The notes under the pieces were generated by a model. The model had not been told where the DNA came from and searched no databases. It was given only the letters and a program-made list of their open reading frames with translations. A DNA stretch of 64,000 nucleotides from Muribaculaceae bacterium (GTDB lineage Bacteria > Bacteroidota > Bacteroidia > Bacteroidales > Muribaculaceae): assembly GCA_017621055.1 (NCBI GenBank), contig JAGATX010000009.1, positions 88,805-152,804 on the forward strand, in the 5' to 3' direction. Positions 56,221 to 64,000 of this stretch are shown here, in pieces. Within the stretch, counting starts at the first letter, position 1; every line of letters begins with the position of its first letter. The position numbers were made by a program, and so were the translations under genes.

Positions 56221-56801
56221 TGCTTTTCCTCCTTTCTTTTTTCGAGGGCTCGGCGGCTGCGGCGTGTGAGCCACCAGCCGGCGGTGCCACCCGCCACTAT
56301 CCACAATATGGGATTTGAGACAACCGGCAGTTTGGACCATATCAGCAAGGCCACGGCCGCCGGTATCCATGCCGTGCGCCAGCCTATGCCCGATGCGCGG
56401 GCAGTGGTGATGACCGGCGCTATTATGAGCGCCACCACCACCGGACGGATGCCTTTGAAGATTGCCGTAAGTGCCGGGCTGCCCGTGATGGCCTCAGGGG
56501 TGAGGAACATGGCGATTGCGAGGATGATGAAAAAGCTCGGCGCTATTGTGCCGAGTGCGGCGGCAAGGCTGCCGCGCAGACCGGCGGTGCGGTCGCCCAC
56601 GACAACGGCGATATTCACTGCCAGAATACCGGGCATGGACTGCGCCACGGCAAGGAGGTCCAGAAATTCCGTTTTGTCGAGCCAGCGGTGACGGTCGACG
56701 ACCTCGCGCTCTATAATGCTGATCATGGCCCAGCCGCCGCCGAAGGTGAAGGCGCCGATTTTGAAGAAAGTGGTGAACAGACGCGATACCGGGGCAGCCA
56801 T
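56217..56801 (-). CDS. Chromate transporter, first half-size subunit
   Basis: 194 residues, single CHR domain. Start ATG 56801 (MAAPVSRLFTTFFKIGAFTFGG); the much longer frame upstream is the shadow of mutS2. Motifs TFGGGWAMISIIEREVV and AVAQSMPGILAVNIAVVVG match the CHR consensus. It ends in a basic tail (RRSRRALEKRKEEK). It starts 5 bp after the mutS2 stop, so the pair is within the smpB-mutS2-folC run. Confidence 0.9.
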   Translation of the reverse strand: MAAPVSRLFTTFFKIGAFTFGGGWAMISIIEREVVDRHRWLDKTEFLDLLAVAQSMPGILAVNIAVVVGDRTAGLRGSLAAALGTIAPSFFIILAIAMFLTPEAITGSPALTAIFKGIRPVVVALIIAPVITTARASGIGWRTAWIPAAVALLIWSKLPVVSNPILWIVAGGTAGWWLTRRSRRALEKRKEEKQ

Positions 56802-56806
56802 GACCG

Positions 56807-59266
56807 TCAGAATTCTACAACCGTTATACCCGGTCCGCCGAACCGCACGTCCTCGTCGTGATAATCTGTCACGGCGCTCACTCCGGCGAGGTAGGCGCGG
56901 ATTGACTGGCGGAGGGCGCCGGTGCCGGTACCGTGGAGGATGCGCACGCGCGAGGCGTTGAACTGGATGGCATCGTCGATAAAGTACATCACAGCCTGCA
57001 CGGCTTCGTCGGCGCGCATGCCCCGGACGTCGATTTCGTTGCTGAACGCCAGCTGGCGCTCGCGCGAGGCCGCCGAGGTCTGGGCGGAGATATATGACGA
57101 CGGGGAGGCGGAGGGCGCCTTTTTCAGGGTGCGGCGCAGCCGGTCGGTTTTCACCGATGTACGCATGCTGCCGAACACCACTGTGGCGTTGCGGCCGCTG
57201 ATGCTCTCTATGGTTCCCACGGCCGTGCCGCCGTCGGCCATCACCACATTGTCGCCGGGTGCGAGAGGGCGTTCGGCGCCCGTGGCAGCGGGCTTGGATT
57301 CGGGCTTTTTGCGTGCCTTTGGCACTTTTCGGGCCAGGGCTTCGCTGTTCTTTCCGTTTTCGTCGAGGGCGCGGCGTTCGTCGCCGAGGCGGCGGCGGGC
57401 TTCGGCGGTGCGTTCGCGGTCGGCCTGTGCCTCGCGGATGTCGCGGATTGTGCGCTCTATGGCTGCGTTGCTGCCTTCGAGGATGCGGCGTGCCTCGTCG
57501 CGCGCCTCGCCGATAATTTCGCGGCGTTTTCCGCGCAGGGTCTCCAGCTCGGTGTCGTAGCGTGCCAGCGTTTCGTCGATTTGCTTTTCTTTGCGGCGAA
57601 TGTCGGCGCGTTTGTTCTCCCAGTAGCGGCGGTCGCGCGCTATGTCGAGCAGATAGCGGTCCATGTTCACGTAGTCGCTGCCCACTATCTCCTTGGCATC
57701 GGCTATTATGCTGTCGGGAATGCCCGTCTTGCGGGCTATCTCTATGGCGAAAGAGCTGCCGGGGTTGCCTATGGACAGTCGGAATGTGGGCTGCATCAGT
57801 GCCCGGTCGTAGAGCATCGAGGCGTTGACCAGGCCGGGTGTTTCCTCGGCGAACTGCTTGAGGTTGTGGTAGTGGGTGGTTATCACACCCCATACGCCTT
57901 CATTGTTCAGGGCCTTGAGAACGGCCTGCGCTATGGCGCCGCCGATCTGGGGTTCGGTGCCGGAACCGAATTCGTCGATGAGCACAAGGGTTCGGCTGTT
58001 GCCGTTGGCAAGGAAATACTTCATGTTCCGCAGGTGCGAGGAGTATGTGCTCAGGTCGTTTTCCATGCTCTGGTCATCGCCGATGTCCATAAAGATGTTC
58101 TCCATCACGCCAACGTGGGAGTTTTCGTAGAGGGGGGGGAGGAGTCCGCATTGCACCATGTACTGCACCACAGCCACGGTTTTGAGCGTCACCGATTTGC
58201 CGCCGGCGTTTGGCCCCGACACGATGACGAGGCGCCGTTCGGGGGTGAGGGTGATGTCGAGGGGTACTATCTTCTTGCCCTGGCGCTCCAGCGAGGCGCG
58301 GAGTACCGGATGACAGGCGTGGTACCACTCCATTTCGGGCCGGGCGCTGAGGTGTGGCATGGTGGCGCCGCAGCTGCGGGCGTAGCGTGCCTTGGCATGG
58401 ATGAAATCGAACTCTCCGAGGGTGTCGAAACTGTCGAGCAGCGGGTCGATGTCGGGGCGTATGCTGTCGGCGAAGGCTGTGAGGATGCGCACAATCTCGC
58501 GGCGTTCCTCGCCGACGAGTTCGCGCAACCTGTTGTTTGCCTCCACCACCTCCTGAGGTTCGATGAATACGGTTTTACCGGAGGCGCTCTCGTCGTGGAC
58601 AATGCCGGCCACACGCCGTTTGTTCATCGGCGCCACGGGGATTACCAGACGTCCGTCGCGGATGCTCGGCGCTGTGTCTGCGTCTATATACCCTTCGGCG
58701 GCGGCACGCGCTATCACGCGGCGCATGGCGGCGTTGATGCTGCCGGCGGTGGCGGCCATGCGGCGCCGTATGTCGGCGAGCTCGGGCGAGGCGTTGTCGC
58801 GTATCTCGCCGTGACGGTCGACGATGCGGTCTATTGCGACGGCAATCTCCGGGAAGGTGAACATATCGCGCGCAATGACGTCGAGGTTGGGGTAGGGCGT
58901 GTGCTCGCGTCCTTCGTCGTCGCTCTTGCGGACACGCCCGAAGAAGTTGGCGATTGCCACCATGGCGCCTATCGAGGTGCGGAGCACCGCCAGCTCGCCC
59001 TCGGGAGCGAAACTGCCGGGCACGCGCAGCTGCTGCAGGGTGGCGCGGCTGTCGCGGGCGCCTTCCAGCGGGAAACCCTCGTCGCCGCTGACAATGGCCA
59101 GCATCTCGGCGGTGGCGCGCAGGCGCCGCTCCACCTCGCCGGCATCGGCGCTGAAGGCCATGTCGGCCACACGCTCGCGTCCCATGGCTGTGGCGCACTC
59201 CCGCGACACATCGGCGCGGATGTGGTCGAAGCCCGTTTTCTGTTCGAATGTCGCGGGGTAGATCAT
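56807..59266 (-). CDS. mutS2: Endonuclease MutS2
   Basis: 819 residues. MutS core without the mismatch-recognition domain, involved in suppression of recombination or ribosome rescue in characterised species. ATPase: Walker [16 protein letters not shown], Walker [17 protein letters not shown], and the [11 protein letters not shown] histidine switch. A long Arg/Glu coiled coil (about 510-630) links to a KOW-like segment and a C-terminal Smr nuclease domain ([33 protein letters not shown]). The usual DLHG entry reads DVRG here, but HGxGxG is intact. The start overlaps the smpB stop. Confidence 0.95.
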   Translation of the reverse strand: MIYPATFEQKTGFDHIRADVSRECATAMGRERVADMAFSADAGEVERRLRATAEMLAIVSGDEGFPLEGARDSRATLQQLRVPGSFAPEGELAVLRTSIGAMVAIANFFGRVRKSDDEGREHTPYPNLDVIARDMFTFPEIAVAIDRIVDRHGEIRDNASPELADIRRRMAATAGSINAAMRRVIARAAAEGYIDADTAPSIRDGRLVIPVAPMNKRRVAGIVHDESASGKTVFIEPQEVVEANNRLRELVGEERREIVRILTAFADSIRPDIDPLLDSFDTLGEFDFIHAKARYARSCGATMPHLSARPEMEWYHACHPVLRASLERQGKKIVPLDITLTPERRLVIVSGPNAGGKSVTLKTVAVVQYMVQCGLLPPLYENSHVGVMENIFMDIGDDQSMENDLSTYSSHLRNMKYFLANGNSRTLVLIDEFGSGTEPQIGGAIAQAVLKALNNEGVWGVITTHYHNLKQFAEETPGLVNASMLYDRALMQPTFRLSIGNPGSSFAIEIARKTGIPDSIIADAKEIVGSDYVNMDRYLLDIARDRRYWENKRADIRRKEKQIDETLARYDTELETLRGKRREIIGEARDEARRILEGSNAAIERTIRDIREAQADRERTAEARRRLGDERRALDENGKNSEALARKVPKARKKPESKPAATGAERPLAPGDNVVMADGGTAVGTIESISGRNATVVFGSMRTSVKTDRLRRTLKKAPSASPSSYISAQTSAASRERQLAFSNEIDVRGMRADEAVQAVMYFIDDAIQFNASRVRILHGTGTGALRQSIRAYLAGVSAVTDYHDEDVRFGGPGITVVEF

Positions 59267-59727
59267 GCTTTTTTCTGCATCAGGCGTGCCAGGTCGCGGC
59301 GGTCGTCGCGCTCCTTGATTGACTGGCGTTTGTCGTATTCCTTTTTACCGCGCGCTATGCCGACGACGAGCTTGGCGAGGCCGCGGTCATTGACAAACAG
59401 CCGCAGCGGAACGATGGTGAAGCCCGCCTCGGGGCCACGGCGCAGCAGCTTGCCGATTTCCTTCTTGGTGAGCAGCAACTTGCGGTCGCGGCGCGCAGTG
59501 TGGTTGTTGTAAGTGCCGTAGAAGTACTCGGTGATGTTCATGTTCTTCACCCATACTTCGCCGGCGGCCGATACATAGCAGAAAGTATCCACCAGCGAGG
59601 CATGCCCCTGACGGATGCTCTTTATCTCGGTGCCGGTGAGCACTATTCCAGCCGTGAATGTCTCCAGGATTTCGTAGTCGAAGGTGGCGCGGCGGTTCTT
59701 TATATTTATATCTTTAAGTACTTTCAT
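59263..59727 (-). CDS. smpB: SsrA-binding protein SmpB
   Basis: 154 residues. It binds tmRNA and brings it to stalled ribosomes. The OB-fold opens with [20 protein letters not shown], then [19 protein letters not shown] and [19 protein letters not shown], with a basic tail including [15 protein letters not shown]. The ssrA RNA gene is not in the window. Co-transcribed with mutS2, another stalled-ribosome-linked factor in some bacteria. Confidence 0.96.
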   Translation of the reverse strand: MKVLKDINIKNRRATFDYEILETFTAGIVLTGTEIKSIRQGHASLVDTFCYVSAAGEVWVKNMNITEYFYGTYNNHTARRDRKLLLTKKEIGKLLRRGPEAGFTIVPLRLFVNDRGLAKLVVGIARGKKEYDKRQSIKERDDRRDLARLMQKKA

Positions 59728-60272
59728 GGGAGAATGAGTAGAAGGAGATAATAGAGGACGAGAGGAACGCCGACGGTGGCGCCGGCGCCCAGCAGGAGAA
59801 AGCGCATCTGCGAGTGGGATGCCACGCCCAGGTAATTCTCGGCCTTGTAGATCACCAGCACGGCGTAGAGCGGCAGAAAACGCAGAAAGACTATATCCCA
59901 GGGCAGAACGTTGTCGATAATCTGAAACACAACCATTATGCCCAGCGAGAAGATGATGAACAGCGATACGCGCTCTTTGCGCACATCACCGTCGCACATC
60001 GCCGGGAAATACAGTTCGAATAGCAGCCGCGCCACAAAGATGCTGATGAAATAAGCGCCGAAATCCACTATCGAGCGGATGAGAACCGACCAGAAACCGA
60101 GGCCGCGTTCCCACAGCAGACCCGGAAATTCTGTGATGGCGGCGATGGCCAGCAGAGGGTAGAGGCCGCCGCGCAGCAATGCCTGCGCCGCCGGTGCGTC
60201 GGCGGCGATGTCGTCCCAGCCGCGGCCCGGCGACAGCAGCAACTGCAAGATGTATTTCAGATAAGCGAACAT
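59724..60272 (-). CDS. YIP1-family membrane protein
   Basis: 182 residues with about five hydrophobic helices ([55 protein letters not shown]). The N-terminal amphipathic [17 protein letters not shown] is typical of bacterial YIP1 proteins. Function unknown. It overlaps smpB by 4 bp and is first in the run to folC. Confidence 0.82.
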   Translation of the reverse strand: MFAYLKYILQLLLSPGRGWDDIAADAPAAQALLRGGLYPLLAIAAITEFPGLLWERGLGFWSVLIRSIVDFGAYFISIFVARLLFELYFPAMCDGDVRKERVSLFIIFSLGIMVVFQIIDNVLPWDIVFLRFLPLYAVLVIYKAENYLGVASHSQMRFLLLGAGATVGVPLVLYYLLLLILP

Positions 60273-60346
60273 CCGGGGTATACATTGTGCCCTCCGGCAA
60301 GGCGCCTGAACAGTTGCCGCCGGGGGCGTGTTTTATTTTCGGAGCA

Positions 60347-60354
60347 CAAAGTTA
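60347..60354 (-). promoter_or_regulatory. Candidate promoter -7 of YIP1-smpB-mutS2 run
   Basis: TAACTTTG on the minus strand, 75 bp before the YIP1 start. The leader can form a long GC-rich hairpin (about 60291-60328). No clear -33. Confidence 0.5.
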
Positions 60355-60384
60355 CTAATTTTGCGGCGTAATGCAGCGTTTTAA

Positions 60385-60416
60385 TTGCTCCGTTTCAAAA
60401 AAAATGCGTAAGTTTG
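60385..60416 (+). promoter_or_regulatory. Promoter of the DUF5606 gene
   Basis: TTG (60385-60387), 21 bp, TAAGTTTG (60409-60416), 43 bp before the ATG. Confidence 0.7.
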
Positions 60417-60459
60417 CAAATCAAAAACGAAAAACCATATAAAAAAACGACATAAAACC

Positions 60460-60912
60460 ATGCTTAAAGGAATTATTGCCATATCGGGCAAGCCCGGTCT
60501 CTACAAGCTTCTCAGCCACGGCAAAAACAGCCTGATTGTTGAAAATATCTCCACCGGCAAGCGCATGCCGGCCTATACCTACGAGAAAGTGATATCGCTC
60601 GCCGACATTTCGATGTACAGCGACAACGGCGATGTGCCTCTGGGCGACGTTCTCACCTCGCTCTACACCGTTGCCGAGGGCAAACCCGTCGATGTCAAGG
60701 CCTTGGGCGGCGATGCCGAGATCCGCGAGTACTTCGCCAAGGTTCTTCCCGACTTCGACCGCGACCGCGTGTACACCACCGATATCCGCAAGCTCTTCGC
60801 CTGGTACAACACCCTCATCGCCGCCGGCATCACCGAGTTCAAGGACGGCGAAATCGCCGAGGACAAGGCCGCCGAGGCTGCTGAAGCCGCCGACGCCGAG
60901 CAGGTGAAATAA
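60460..60912 (+). CDS. DUF5606 protein
   Basis: 150 residues, cytosolic by lack of signal. Starts MLKGIIAISGKPGLYKLLSH, then SLIVENISTGKRMPAYTYEK and a conserved IREYFAKVLPDFDRDRVYTT segment, the layout of DUF5606 (Bacteroidetes, unknown function). The acidic, Ala/Glu-rich tail (DKAAEAAEAADAEQ) is low-complexity. Monocistronic, with its own promoter and terminator. Confidence 0.85.
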   Translation: MLKGIIAISGKPGLYKLLSHGKNSLIVENISTGKRMPAYTYEKVISLADISMYSDNGDVPLGDVLTSLYTVAEGKPVDVKALGGDAEIREYFAKVLPDFDRDRVYTTDIRKLFAWYNTLIAAGITEFKDGEIAEDKAAEAAEAADAEQVK

Positions 60913-60934
60913 TCTGACCGTACGTATATACATA

Positions 60935-60972
60935 CAGAACGGCCGCTACCCGCCGGGGCAGCGGCCGTTCTG
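60935..60972. terminator. Bidirectional terminator DUF5606 / nhaC
   Basis: CAGAACGGCCGCT (60935-60947) pairs with AGCGGCCGTTCTG (60960-60972), a perfect 13-bp stem between converging genes. T-tracts are weak (CATATATTGTCTTT on the plus strand). Confidence 0.7.
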
Positions 60973-60984
60973 CATATATTGTCT

Positions 60985-62436
60985 TTATGCTCCCACGGCC
61001 ACAGGCTCGCGGCGGTTCTGGCGTATGCGGTAGCCGGTGTAAGCCATCAGCAGGGTCATGACCGGCGAAAGGTAGTTGAACACGCAGAAGGGCAGGTATA
61101 CGAGGGTGCTCACGCCCAGCACCGTGCTCTGCGTCACGCCGCATGAGTTCCACGGTATGAGCACGCTGGTGACGGATACCGAGTCCTCGAGGGTGCGGCT
61201 CAGCAGCTTGGGCTCCAGGCCGTAGCGGCGGTAGATGTTTCGGAACATGTTGCCGCCGATGATGATGGAGAGGTACTGGTCGGCCGTGCAGCTGTTGATG
61301 AACAGACCGCCGGCCACTGTGGTGCCCACAATGCTGAAGCGCCGCCGTATGCGCGAGGCCAGCGCCGCCGTAAGGCCCGATATCATGCCGCCGGCTATCA
61401 TGGCTGTGCCGAAGAGCATGGCGCACAGCACCAGCGCTATGGTGGGCAGCATACCGGTGATGCCGCCGGTGCTCACAAGGTCGTCGAAGGTGGCGATGCC
61501 GGTGCTGAACAGGGTTTCGCTCCACAGCACGTTCCATATCGACTGTGCCGACGCGCCGCCTATCATCTCCACAATCTGCGGCTGGAATACGAAGATGCCG
61601 CCGAGTCCCAGCATGGCGCTGATGAAGAGCGTGAGCAGGGTGGGTATGCGCAGAACTATCATGGTGATGGTCAGCACGGGGATGATCAGGGTCCAGGCGC
61701 TGAGGTTGAAATGCTCCGAGAGTGCCCCGGTGATGGTGGCGGTGTCCATTGCGCCCTCGGTGCCCGCAAAAAAGCCGGCAGCGAGGAACACCACAAGGGC
61801 TATGGTCATGGCGGGTGCCGCGGTGAGCATGAGGTAGCGGATGTGGCGGAACAGGTCCACGCCGCATGCCGACGACGCCACGACGGTGGTGTCGCTCAGC
61901 GGCGACACCTTATCGCCGAAATAGGCGCCGGAGATGATGGCGCCGGCTGTCCACCCCGGATGGAAGCCCATCACGGTGCCTATGCCCATGAATGCAACAC
62001 CGATGGTGGCGATGGTGCTCCACGAGCTGCCCGTCAGCACGCTGATGACGGCACACACCGCGCAGCTCACAAACAGAAACAGCGCCGGGCTCAGAAGCCG
62101 CAGGCCGTAGTCGATGAGGGTGGGTACTACCCCGGAGAGCATCCACGTGGTCGACACCATGGCGATGAAAACCAGCATGGGTACCGCCGGCAGTATCTGA
62201 CGGGCGCTGCGCCGGAAGCCCACAACGAGGCTGCGGCGGTTGACGCTGCCCTTCCACAGGGCGAGGATGCCGGCAAAGATTGCCGACAGCAGCAGAGCAT
62301 ACGGGCTGAACGCCGAGATGGCGTCGGCGCCGCGGAAGAATATGATGCCTGCCAACGACGCAAGCAGAAGGACTATCGGCATTGCCGATGCCCACAGCCC
62401 CAGAGGCTGTAGGGGACGGGAAATGTGGTGTTTCAA
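60985..62436 (-). CDS. nhaC: Na+/H+ antiporter, NhaC family
   Basis: 483 residues if it starts at TTG 62436 (MKHHISRPLQPLGLWASAMP); the earlier open frame runs through the promoter, and the first ATG (AMPIVLL) would remove part of helix 1. About eleven helices. NhaC blocks: WSTIATIGVAFMGIGTVMG, GAIISGAYFGDKVSPLSDTT, NVLWSETLFSTGIATFDD and LIPWNSCGVTQSTVLGVS. Exchanges Na+ for H+ across the inner membrane. No ATG start is convincing, so the N-terminus is uncertain. Confidence 0.9.
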   Translation of the reverse strand: MKHHISRPLQPLGLWASAMPIVLLLASLAGIIFFRGADAISAFSPYALLLSAIFAGILALWKGSVNRRSLVVGFRRSARQILPAVPMLVFIAMVSTTWMLSGVVPTLIDYGLRLLSPALFLFVSCAVCAVISVLTGSSWSTIATIGVAFMGIGTVMGFHPGWTAGAIISGAYFGDKVSPLSDTTVVASSACGVDLFRHIRYLMLTAAPAMTIALVVFLAAGFFAGTEGAMDTATITGALSEHFNLSAWTLIIPVLTITMIVLRIPTLLTLFISAMLGLGGIFVFQPQIVEMIGGASAQSIWNVLWSETLFSTGIATFDDLVSTGGITGMLPTIALVLCAMLFGTAMIAGGMISGLTAALASRIRRRFSIVGTTVAGGLFINSCTADQYLSIIIGGNMFRNIYRRYGLEPKLLSRTLEDSVSVTSVLIPWNSCGVTQSTVLGVSTLVYLPFCVFNYLSPVMTLLMAYTGYRIRQNRREPVAVGA

Positions 62437-62490
62437 ATTAGTTTTCGTTGTATGTGTAATGTTGTTTGTGTATGTGGCGCAAACCGGCTG

Positions 62491-62498
62491 CAAAGTTA
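62491..62498 (-). promoter_or_regulatory. Candidate nhaC promoter -7 element
   Basis: TAACTTTG on the minus strand, 54 bp before the TTG start. No -33 TTG at standard spacing. Confidence 0.5.
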
Positions 62499-62623
62499 CG
62501 AATTTTATTTGTAAAAGAGTGTGATGGCGGCGGGCACGCTGCACAAAAAATGCTAATTCGCCACAAAATCGCGGCAGTTCGTCATTTTTCTCCCGCTGTT
62601 CGTCAAATATATGTCCCCGGGAC

Positions 62624-62653
62624 TTGAAATCCCGCATATTATTGTTAATTTTG
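62624..62653 (+). promoter_or_regulatory. Promoter of the kinase gene
   Basis: TTG (62624-62626), 19 bp, TAATTTTG (62646-62653), 40 bp before the ATG. Confidence 0.75.
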
Positions 62654-62693
62654 CAAAAACAATCCGATAAACTATAAACATTAAACGATAAAA

Positions 62694-64000
62694 ATGGCCG
62701 ACAACGATGTTCCTTCCCTTTATCCCGGCGCCGTGCTGACGGGCCGTCGGCGCTACGTCATCGAGCGTGTCCTCGGCGCCGGAGGTTTCGGCATAACATA
62801 CTGCGCGTCGACCGATATTACGGTCGATAATATCACTGTCACGGCACGAATGGCTGTCAAAGAGCACTTTGTGAGTCTGTACAACGAGCGCGCCGACAAC
62901 AATGTCACCGTTACCACGCCCGGCTCCCAGAAGGTGCGCGAGCTCGTGGCGAACTCCATGCGCGATTTCCTGGGCGAGGCGCGTCGCCTGCAGCAGCTCG
63001 GCGCCGGCCACCCCAACATCGTGAAGGTCAACGAGGTATTCGAGGCCAACGGCACGGCTTACTATGTGATGGAGTACCTCGACGGCAGCTCGCTGTGGGA
63101 CAACATCAAGGACCGCGGAATGACGGAGCCGGACATGCTGGCACTGATGCTGCCGATCGTCGACGCCGTTGCGTATCTCCACCGCAACCGCCTGACCCAC
63201 CTCGACATAAAGCCGCAGAACATAATGCTCGCCGCCGGCGAGGGAGGCGCCGTGCGCCCCGTGCTCATAGACTTCGGCCTGAGCAAGCACTACGACGCCG
63301 AGGGCCACGCCACTTCCACGATCAACACCCTTGCGTGCTCCGACGGTTACTCACCCGCCGAGCAGTACTCCGGCATAATGACGTTTACGCCGTCGGCCGA
63401 CGTCTATGCCCTCGGCGCCACCATGATAGCGTGTCTCACCGGCAAGACGCCGCCAAAGAGCACCGAATGGACCGCCGGCGAGCGCATGCGCTACATCGAC
63501 ACCCTCCCCGTGAGCGAACCCCTCCGCGCCGCCCTCCGCGGCGCCCTCGCCGACACCTCCCAGCGCCTCCCCGACGCCAGTGCCCTCGCCAACATCATGA
63601 CAGACAGCGCGACCCGCAACATCGGAGGGGAGATTTCTTTGCAAGCAAAGCGCTCCGCGATAACCAATCTCCCCACGTCCGGTATGGTGTCCTCCAACGC
63701 CACCCGCCCAGTGGAAAGGCGGTATTCTACCGCCGGCTCGACGCGATTTTCAACCGTCGGCCAGTCGACCCGCCTCTCCATAATCCTCATCGCCCTCGCT
63801 GCTCTCGCCATCGGCGCCGGCGCCTACTTCGCCTTCCGAGGTGGAAACAACCCGCAGCCGCCCGTACCAGTGATAGACACTCTCGCCATCGCCCAAACCC
63901 TCGAAACCGACCCCGTCGCCGTCGACAACAGCGCCGCCGAGGCTGCCGCTGCCGCCGAGGCCGAGCGCCAGCGCCTCGCCGAGCAGGAACGTCAGCGTCA
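62694..64000 (+). CDS. Membrane-anchored Ser/Thr protein kinase (5' part)
   Basis: Open from ATG 62694 to the window edge, 435 codons, no stop. A Hanks-type kinase domain spans about 20-300: glycine loop LGAGGFGITY, Lys56 in MAVKEH, catalytic loop HLDIKPQN (His169-Leu170-Asp171, so non-RD), and DFG at 193-195. The APE position reads SPAEQYSG, followed by ADVYALGATMIACLTGKTPP. A linker rich in Ser/Thr/Arg leads to one transmembrane helix (about 361-382, SIILIALAALAIGAGAYFAF). The visible tail is Ala/Glu/Gln/Arg-rich and probably coiled coil (AAEAERQRLAEQERQRQ). Catalytic residues are present, so activity is expected. The extracytoplasmic or C-terminal domain is outside the window. Confidence 0.92.
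   Translation, partial: MADNDVPSLYPGAVLTGRRRYVIERVLGAGGFGITYCASTDITVDNITVTARMAVKEHFVSLYNERADNNVTVTTPGSQKVRELVANSMRDFLGEARRLQQLGAGHPNIVKVNEVFEANGTAYYVMEYLDGSSLWDNIKDRGMTEPDMLALMLPIVDAVAYLHRNRLTHLDIKPQNIMLAAGEGGAVRPVLIDFGLSKHYDAEGHATSTINTLACSDGYSPAEQYSGIMTFTPSADVYALGATMIACLTGKTPPKSTEWTAGERMRYIDTLPVSEPLRAALRGALADTSQRLPDASALANIMTDSATRNIGGEISLQAKRSAITNLPTSGMVSSNATRPVERRYSTAGSTRFSTVGQSTRLSIILIALAALAIGAGAYFAFRGGNNPQPPVPVIDTLAIAQTLETDPVAVDNSAAEAAAAAEAERQRLAEQERQR

Noticed and set aside
55652-56290. N-terminal extension of folC
   Set aside because: Frame-shifted reading of the chromate transporter gene; low-complexity Arg/His sequence with no Mur-ligase features.
56802-57893. N-terminal extension of the first chromate transporter half
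   Set aside because: Arg/Pro/His-rich translation lying antisense-frame to mutS2 codons on the same strand; the CHR domain begins at the ATG at 56801.
57581-59512. 643-codon open frame on the plus strand opposite mutS2 and smpB
   Set aside because: Mirror of mutS2 codon use (GCC/GAC-rich); low-complexity His/Val/Gly protein, no domain; mutS2 on the other strand is unambiguous.

Overview
The window looks like a chromosomal segment of a GC-rich member of the Bacteroidales, most plausibly family Muribaculaceae. This rests on inference from several signs: Mfa1/Mfa2-type fimbrial lipoproteins; families largely confined to Bacteroidetes (DUF3575, DUF3868, DUF4301, DUF5063, DUF5606); an encoded tRNA without a 3' CCA; almost no Shine-Dalgarno sites; and many Bacteroidetes-type promoters, with a TTG (-33) 19-21 bp upstream of a TAnnTTTG (-7). 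I see no insertion sequence, prophage, CRISPR array or rRNA.

Layout. 1-845: 3' part of a YgiQ-family radical SAM gene. 846-1182: non-coding, with an 11-G homopolymer directly upstream of a -7 motif. 1183-11343 (+): a six-gene fimbrial locus made of an outer-membrane barrel-like protein, an OmpA-like protein, major fimbrillin, Mfa2-type anchor, a fimbrillin with a tyrosine-rich tail, and a 1160-residue tip candidate. 11525-11636 (-): tRNA-Glu(CTC) and its terminator. 11727-14504 (-) is uvrA, divergent from gltX and waaA (+) and an ArgC-like gene lacking the catalytic cysteine. 18486-23319 (-): compact five-gene run (DUF3298 lipoprotein, ThiE-like, NfeD protease, KdsB, degenerate M16). 23471-25461 (-): M23/LysM endopeptidase, Ndk, and a histidine-rich small lipoprotein. 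25563-25730: candidate small RNA. 25969-31707 (-): beta-galactosidase-galK-galE-galM operon. 31927-38998 (+): clpB, a lipoprotein, an AGCS symporter, lgt, a TPR protein and a Sua5/YrdC protein. 39110-40563 (-): Lrp regulator and an ion channel. 40691-45906 (+): DUF4301, gmk, nadD, DUF5063, M18 aminopeptidase and HAD phosphatase. 45967-60272 (-): aspC-type aminotransferase-nadC; a NAGPA-domain secreted protein; pyrG-yidC; and YIP1-smpB-mutS2-two chromate transporter halves-folC. 60460-60912 (+): DUF5606. 60985-62436 (-): NhaC antiporter. 62694 to the right edge (+): a membrane-anchored serine/threonine kinase, cut by the window.

Functional links. The fimbrial genes form one surface appendage system, with an internal terminator after the major subunit that fits a high major:minor subunit ratio. 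WaaA (17 kb) and KdsB (20 kb) are consecutive Kdo steps of lipid A core synthesis. GH2, GalK, GalE and GalM give galactoside hydrolysis plus the Leloir pathway. NadD and NadC are both NAD synthesis enzymes. Lgt supplies the lipidation that the many lipoproteins here need.

The best leads are the poly-G tract at the fimbrial promoter, the ArgC homologue without its active-site cysteine, a bounded ~130-nt candidate sRNA, the tyrosine-rich fimbrillin tail, the histidine-rich lipoprotein, and possible leaderless mRNAs. I did not find a clearly unprecedented multi-gene system.
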